From Leptodactylus fallax (taxonomy: Eukaryota; Chordata; Amphibia; Anura; Leptodactylidae), in NCBI GenBank assembly GCA_947044405.1, contig CAMRHE010000028.1, positions 5,882,501-5,946,500 on the forward strand: a DNA stretch of 64,000 nt. The letters are read 5' to 3'. Below are positions 56,599 through 64,000 of this stretch, piece after piece; positions within the stretch are counted from its first letter, which is position 1, and each line of letters begins with the position of its first letter. Position numbers and translations under genes: made by a program. Under the pieces are notes generated by a model that was not told the origin of the DNA, searched no databases, and saw nothing but the letters and a program-made list of their open reading frames with translations.

Positions 56599-57079
56599 AG
56601 TATCATATAGGGCACCCAAAGAACCTAAAGTGCCCTTCTACATAATGTAGATCAATAAAAAAAAATTCTGCCTGCAATTATTGACCAAAAACACGATACC
56701 AGATGATCAGTTCAGAATCCTTACATTTAGCGAAACGAATTCTACTGAATGTTTTTGTTGAAAATCACTCTAGTAAGAAACCCCCATAAACACCCCACCT
56801 CAGCCTTTGTTCTCCATGTTGAATTATTTCCTCATCAGTCATCATTCCTGCCACATTCCAACCCCCCTCCTAACTTTGCACTCATTAACAGTGTCACGTC
56901 GATCACGTCTTTCCACCTGTCACATCCCGAATTCCCCAACTTTCAATGTCACGGTCTTTGCAACGTATACTTTACCGCAACAACTTTACTAAAAATGCGC
57001 TATATAAATCTTTCTGATTTTATCTTTTTTTTTTCGTTTTGACCTGGATCTGGGTAGGCAGGCACATGAAAGAAATTGC
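56599..57079. other. Unannotated spacer
   Basis: No gene recognised. Confidence 0.3.
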
Positions 57080-57420
57080 AAAATCTTCTCAGTCAGAGCT
57101 ACTCTGTTCTTACTGCACTATAGCATTTGTCATTGCCAAAACAGCGGAGTTTAATTAAGTGTTGTGAGCAGCCTAGTGAGAAACACACTTTAAATTAAAC
57201 CTCTGTACACGCGGCTATTGGTTCTTTACCTCCTGAACAATCAGCGGGGTGTTCAGCATAAATTCTGTCTCTCGAGGGAGAGGTAGCTGCCTGCACCTCT
57301 AGCGATTCATAAATGATCCTGCCTGCACACAACAATATCTTATTAAAGTGCATTTAATTATTTCTTAGTTTTAGATGAAAGCAATAATTAATGTGCTTAC
57401 CGCTAAACATTTTATTTACT
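57080..57420. promoter_or_regulatory. Candidate conserved noncoding element
   Basis: Unique sequence with GGAGTTTAATTAAGTGTTGT, CGCGGCTATTGGTTC (a CCAAT box on the minus strand), TTTAATTATTTCTTAGTT and AATAATTAATGTGC. No ORF or repeat. Conservation is inferred from texture only. Confidence 0.3.
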
Positions 57421-59199
57421 CTTGATATATTGATGGTATTAGAGGGAAACCTATAGTAAGACGAAAAAATTTTCAGCTATTCGTGAAATTACACGGCAAA
57501 TTATCTTTTGATGTATCAAGCAGTCAGAAATATAATGAAATACATTACTTTAACACCTCACTGGTAATGGATTGGTACGTCTTTGTAAGCAGTTTAATTT
57601 TCCCCAACGCTTTTTACAATTACAGACTGCAATTCCTTGCAAACTTTTTCCAGTGGTGCAAAAGATTTTAAAAAAAAATTCTGAAAATAGACTGACTGGT
57701 ATTTTAAGTTGTAAGTTATGCGTTACGGGGTTCTTTTGTTTAGAGAATTATTTTAGATCTTACATTGAAGTTTATTTGCAAGCGAATATTGTAGACCTAT
57801 TTTTAAAGAATGCAAATTGTAACATTAAAAAAATCCAGATTTATTCTGTGTATCACAAATGGTGGAATCCACATATAGAGGATTTAAAATCCGCACGCAG
57901 GCCAGTTTCCACAAGGAAATTTTTCCATAGTATGTGGACGAGGTTTGTTAAAATTTCATCCCCATTGCTGCTATTGACATGTGCTGAGTTATTAATGTTA
58001 CGTATCAACCCCAATTATAGATGAAATCTTAAAAAATAAAAAGTAATGTTAAAATGCCTCCCCATTGCACAATGTATAAAAATAAATAAAGAAATAAAAA
58101 GACAAAAAATAAAATTTAAATAAATAATATGACTACCGTGCCGACATCACAGGCTCTACCCCTGCCCCCAGCAACACCAAATTATGTATCACCTACATAA
58201 ACATTACAATAATGGAGAGGAAAGACTATTTGTGCTATTAAAAAAAATCAAAAACAAAAATGGGGTGGAAAATTGTTTTTATCAAAACTTTTTTTATTAT
58301 TTTGACCATTTAGTTCCTACAATTTATTTAAAATCTTAAGCACTTTTTTTATCTATAATGTAATGTCCTATTTGTGTTTAGTGATACATATTATTGTTGC
58401 TTCTGATACATTGCAGAGGCATCTGTTAGGGCACACCTAAGGTATACCCCAAAATACACCAATACTGGACAGTTATGGGGCCTTCGTAAGTGCCCAAGTT
58501 GCCAGTATAAAGCATTTAACATTGGTAATTGGAATTCAGGGACTGATGGGAAGTGACATAGAAGCCTCCCTACTTTGTTGGGCACCCCAATTAGTATTGA
58601 TTGGAGTTTAAAGGCTGGATCGGAGTTGTCTTTAATGCCGACATTCGGGTACAGGATTATGCAGAGAACCCCCCATGCAGTACTGGTATTGCATTGTTGT
58701 GCAGCCGTGCCAAAGCAGAAACTATCACACACTTCATTACTAGAACCAATACTTTACGGCCTTCAACTTCTTGAGACTCACTCACATGAGCTAGCAGATA
58801 TCCCTCTGTTCTCACAGGCGATACTCACTGTCTAGACTATTTTTTTGTGAGACACTAACCGCTCCCCCGACCAACTAAACCGAGCAAGCTTCCTGGAAAG
58901 GCATGAAGATCTCTCTTTATATAACATACATTTTCTCCGACATAACCCAAGCATCCCACACCAGCTTGCTTGGAGTAATACTATGCCATTCCTTTAAAAA
59001 CTCATGTTATAAAAGTCTTAGGTGCAACCAACATTCCACCTTCACATGTTGTACCTGCAAAGGAAATACAACACTAAACTTTCCATTCACATGATCAACA
59101 GAACAAACATAACATCGAATAAACATAGTTTCTAAAGAAATGCCAACTGGTCTTGGGTAGCTACTCTATGTATAGCCATTTATGGATCCTTACCTGTGC
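57421..59199. other. Unannotated sequence
   Basis: The 150-codon frame at 57572-58024 is the longest outside mobile elements and arrays, but it is AT-rich, lacks a recognisable domain and has no supporting signals. I leave it unannotated. Confidence 0.35.
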
Positions 59200-59560
59200 T
59201 TAAAAGGGAAAGTGTCGTCAAAAAATTTGAATCAAATTTTATATTAAACATATTTTAAAAACCTTTTTGGTGAAGTTTTTGAAAATCTCACATATTATCG
59301 ATGTTTAAAAAAAAAAATCCTAAAAATCCTGACTGGTTATGTTTTCTGTAGGGGATTTCTTTGCAGCAATCACCTCATTTACCGCACACTGATGATCACA
59401 GTTATCATTTTGATAAGACACAGAATCCACCAGTCACAATAGGTGATGTCACATCTTATCTACTCCCCTCTCTGCTCAGGTCACAGAGCAGGCTTAGAAA
59501 ACTCTCCCATAGAAGTCTATAGGGTCTGCTCCTGATCATATATGATCCTGGGTGTCCCTG
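59200..59560 (+). repeat. Family A, truncated forward copy
   Basis: TTAAAAGGGAAAGTGTCGTC at the left, then CCACCAGTCACAATAGGTGA and GAAGTCTATAGGGTCTGCTC. It ends abruptly near 59540 where the 54625 copy continues. Confidence 0.7.
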
Positions 59561-60799
59561 CCTGCCCACAGATCTACTAGTATGGGACAGCAGAGTTGCG
59601 ATGAGGCCTGTTTCATAATTCATCCCATCTCCTGATTAGGTTCGGACCAGGAAATCCGGCTGACGTGGGCATCGAATTTTCTGCTCCAGATTGCCTTGTC
59701 TGTAAGGAGCTCTAAGGGGTTAAGTGTAATAACTCTTTAAGTAATTCCCATCTTTTTCATATAAAATACATATTTTGGTCCACATTAGATATGAAGACTT
59801 TTTCAAGGAAAACTTTGCTAAATTATTTAATATCAAATTTCACTTGGCGCATTGTGATCCCAGGCAGGAATTGTCCCATGTATCCGATCCATTATCACGT
59901 CTATCTAAATGTGCAATATATATGGAATGATTTTATGAACTACATTTAAATTACAGACGTCTGGAAGAATAACTGGGAATCAAACAGGCTTTTCTATTAG
60001 GTTCCATTACCGGGTACTAGTTATACATGGGATGGGATGAAATTAACCGTCAGATAACAGGTTTCTCCTCAATGCCGTGCAAGAATTTTTTTTTTCTTCC
60101 CCCGCCGTTCATTATCCTGAGTTGTGAAAATGCATCTTTTTAATTCAAGCAGCTTATAGAAAGATATTTCAGGACGGTTCAGTTCGATTTGTGATTCAGC
60201 CCAGAACGTTTCTGTGAGATCTGAATTTTAATCTGACAGTGAATAAGAGTTTCCTATTTTCTTTGGCAGTATATTATGATTTTTTTTTTATTACAGGCAG
60301 CCTGTGAATAATTTTAGTTTCTTTAAAATGATATATGTTAAGATCAGAGATGCTACGGTAATTCACCTCTTCCTTGCTGAAAAATAAAATGGCCAAACTT
60401 TTTCGGCAGCGCTTTACAGCCGATGCAATTATTTGTAAAAAGAAAAAAAAAAAAATTTAAAAAAAAAAGTTAAACAATATATTAAAAAAAAAAATTGTAA
60501 AAAATTGAAAAAAAAAAATCCAGTTTCTTTGTCCACTGACCATATATCATTTGAAGAAGAGCACAGGCTTTACATTGTATCGTTCAGCTTTAGCTTCTCC
60601 TGCTCTTTGTGTCAGCCTGAAGTACTATTGGCTCACGACAGGAAGGTTGGAAGGTCTACTCCCTGGCTATATAAAACGGGGACATGCACCCACAGCTCAT
60701 AGATTCTTGAGAATTACCCAGATATTGGATCAAGAAATGTATCAGATTCAGTAACCAATCCGCAAATTGCAATTTACTTGTCCATCCTTGCACCTTAAG
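59561..60799. other. Unannotated sequence, possibly conserved noncoding at 59740-60420
   Basis: Unique mixed sequence without ORFs or repeats except A-rich runs at 60440-60520. A conserved element is possible but not testable here. Confidence 0.3.
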
Positions 60800-61225
60800 C
60801 AGGGGCAGATTTGGCAACCCATGCAATTGTTTAGGGCCCCATAGACCAGGGGGTTGCATTATGGCTTAATAAAAAATACGAACAGGTATAGGAAGCAGAG
60901 AAAGGATAGGTGAGAAAAATATTGGTCGCTACTTTGAACAGTGCAATAGGCAACAGCCTAATTCTATTACTACGCGGGGCCAAAAAAATGGGACAATACT
61001 TTGTGTGAGGGCTGAAAAAGGGACACTATACTGTGTCAGGACCAGCAAATGGGGAAATATATGGTATTTAGGCAAATAATTGGGGTAAGAACAGTGAGGG
61101 CCAGTAAAGGGGGTATTATTCTGTGGGGGTCAATAAAGGAGGATTTCTTGACTTGCAAATGGGAGGTTGTTCTGGTCAATTGGCCTCAAAAATTGGGGGG
61201 CGCTAAATTGACAAATCCACCTCTG
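60800..61225. mobile_element. hAT-like element with degenerate internal repeats
   Basis: The ends CAGGGGCAGATTTGGC and GACAAATCCACCTCTG are inverted repeats, with GGGCCCCATAG just inside the left end. The flanking 8-mers ACCTTAAG and ACCATGAA match at 5 of 8, consistent with a decayed duplication. The interior repeats AAATGGGACAATACTTTGTG, GGGACACTATACTGTGTCAG and similar, related to the arrays at 22985 and 25540. Confidence 0.6.
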
Positions 61226-61859
61226 ACCATGAACTTTCATTACTTGTGGTCACAGACAGGATCTCTAACTTCTGGGCCCAAATATAGACAATCTAGCCTT
61301 CAAGCATGTGCTACTTGATAATGTCAAACTAAGTAGGACTCTATAAGGGTGAGTTCACACCTCATGGTTAAAATGGTTGTGCTTGATCTAATATAATTGT
61401 GTAAATAGCAGGACATGGGACCGCACCTCTACACTGGCAATTTTACTGCTGCTCTTATGTTCTGCCTTTAGAGGGTGAGGGGCCAGGTGCTCTTGCAAAT
61501 AGTGTAACCCTATTGCTAGACTGTTCGGGGTGAGGGTTAAGCACAGTCTACTTCTTTGCTTCTATCACATGGGCCATGTTATCAATACGAGCTAACAGAT
61601 TACTTGTCAATCATCGTATAATAATAATTTGACCACGGTGGCAAGTGATTGGCTCCAAAGTCTTCTCCATATGGTTATGTCTTTTGCTAGACCTTTGGGA
61701 TCATTATTGTTTCAGAGTTTAGACCCATCAGAGGTCGGGTACTTTGGTGGGCCTGTCTGATCTCTGGCTAAGTGATAGGGCAATTATGTAATTCTTGAGT
61801 CCCTGTAATCTTCCTCCTGACTAAGATGATGGGACTTAGCGATGGATTCCTTCTGGAGC
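61226..61859. other. Unannotated sequence
   Basis: No gene recognised. Confidence 0.3.
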
Positions 61860-61861
61860 TA

Positions 61862-63502
<1,641 letters not shown>

Positions 63503-63694
63503 TATCAGTGGAGAATAAAACAGTCTTGACTGATCTATTGACTGTGCCAGACTATTGTCTACTCATCATACCTATAATAATGTCACTAGCCCCATTGCTG
63601 GAGCCTCGAGATTCAACTGCTTAACCGTCCCTTCCAGGACACTTTGAAGTCCATTTGTAAACAGTTATGCAAAGCAAAGGTCAAGCGAGTCACC
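63503..63694. other. Unannotated spacer
   Basis: No gene recognised. Confidence 0.3.
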
Positions 63695-64000
63695 TTAAAG
63701 GGGTTGTCCAGTTTAGAGAACCCATTTTTATTTATTCTATTAGGCAGTTTCTAAGTTAACAGAAGTGACTCCTTTGTTGATATCTTTCCATCTTGTCTGG
63801 AATGGGCAGGTCCTTATTCTGGAGGACCTATCTTGTCCTGGATTACACAGACAACCTATGGATTTGAATGGACACTGTGTAATACTTCACTTTTTCCTTG
63901 GTGGCGCTGCAGGAAAATTGAACATTTACTGGCAGGTATTCCCACAGCTGATTGGTAGACAACCAATGTGAACTTCTTATTGTCAAGGTAAGGATTATCT
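63695..64000 (+). mobile_element. TTAA-MITE cut by the window edge
   Basis: Begins TTAAAGGGGTTGTCCAGTTT, the same start type as family B. The interior GTGGCGCTGCAGGAAAATTG is not in the other copies here. The right end lies beyond the window. Confidence 0.5.

Noticed and set aside
57572..58024. 150-codon plus-strand frame in AT-rich DNA
   Set aside because: No recognisable domain, no splice or promoter context, biased toward AT-driven residues. One such frame in 64 kb is not surprising.
60430..60525. A-rich runs as a retroposon tail
   Set aside because: No matching upstream body or target duplication could be found, so this is only low-complexity sequence.

Overview
The window looks like vertebrate nuclear DNA, most likely from an amphibian and probably a frog or toad. 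It is AT-rich, and I see no prokaryotic signals, no operons and no host exon I can defend. The repeat mix fits an amphibian: a DIRS-type tyrosine-recombinase retrotransposon, several Tc1-like DNA transposons, many short non-autonomous elements ending in TTAA (piggyBac-like), TTA/TAA (PIF/Harbinger-like) or 8-bp duplications (hAT-like), GATA/TATC microsatellites and several expanded minisatellites. The species call is inference from repeat content.

Region by region. 0-9.3 kb is a patchwork of short palindromic elements, including a 557-bp foldback element, three of the six copies of one Harbinger-like family, and a hAT-like element with paired ZNF143-type motifs. 9.3-24 kb has longer unique stretches and three minisatellites (49-bp, 31-bp and 31-bp periods). 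24-28 kb holds a 2.9-kb hAT-like element bounded by an 8-bp target duplication, whose interior is almost entirely minisatellite, partly inverted to give a large hairpin. 28-43 kb is mostly unique AT-rich DNA with retroposon tails, GATA microsatellites, candidate conserved noncoding stretches and a 1.1-kb element with about 100-bp terminal inverted repeats. 43.1-49.6 kb is the main structure: a deleted Tc1-like transposon with a complete 5.27-kb DIRS retrotransposon nested inside it. 49.6-61.8 kb is again unique DNA with scattered short elements. 61.86-63.50 kb holds a second, almost intact Tc1-like transposon.

All recognisable coding sequence belongs to mobile elements. The DIRS element has terminal inverted repeats, an internal complementary region matching both outer ends joined head to tail, and gag, reverse transcriptase, RNase H and tyrosine recombinase regions, all broken by stops and frameshifts. 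The second Tc1 transposase keeps its whole DD34E triad and is broken by a single net one-base shift. No host gene, tRNA, rRNA or CRISPR array was recognised. The window is most simply an intergenic or large intronic region.
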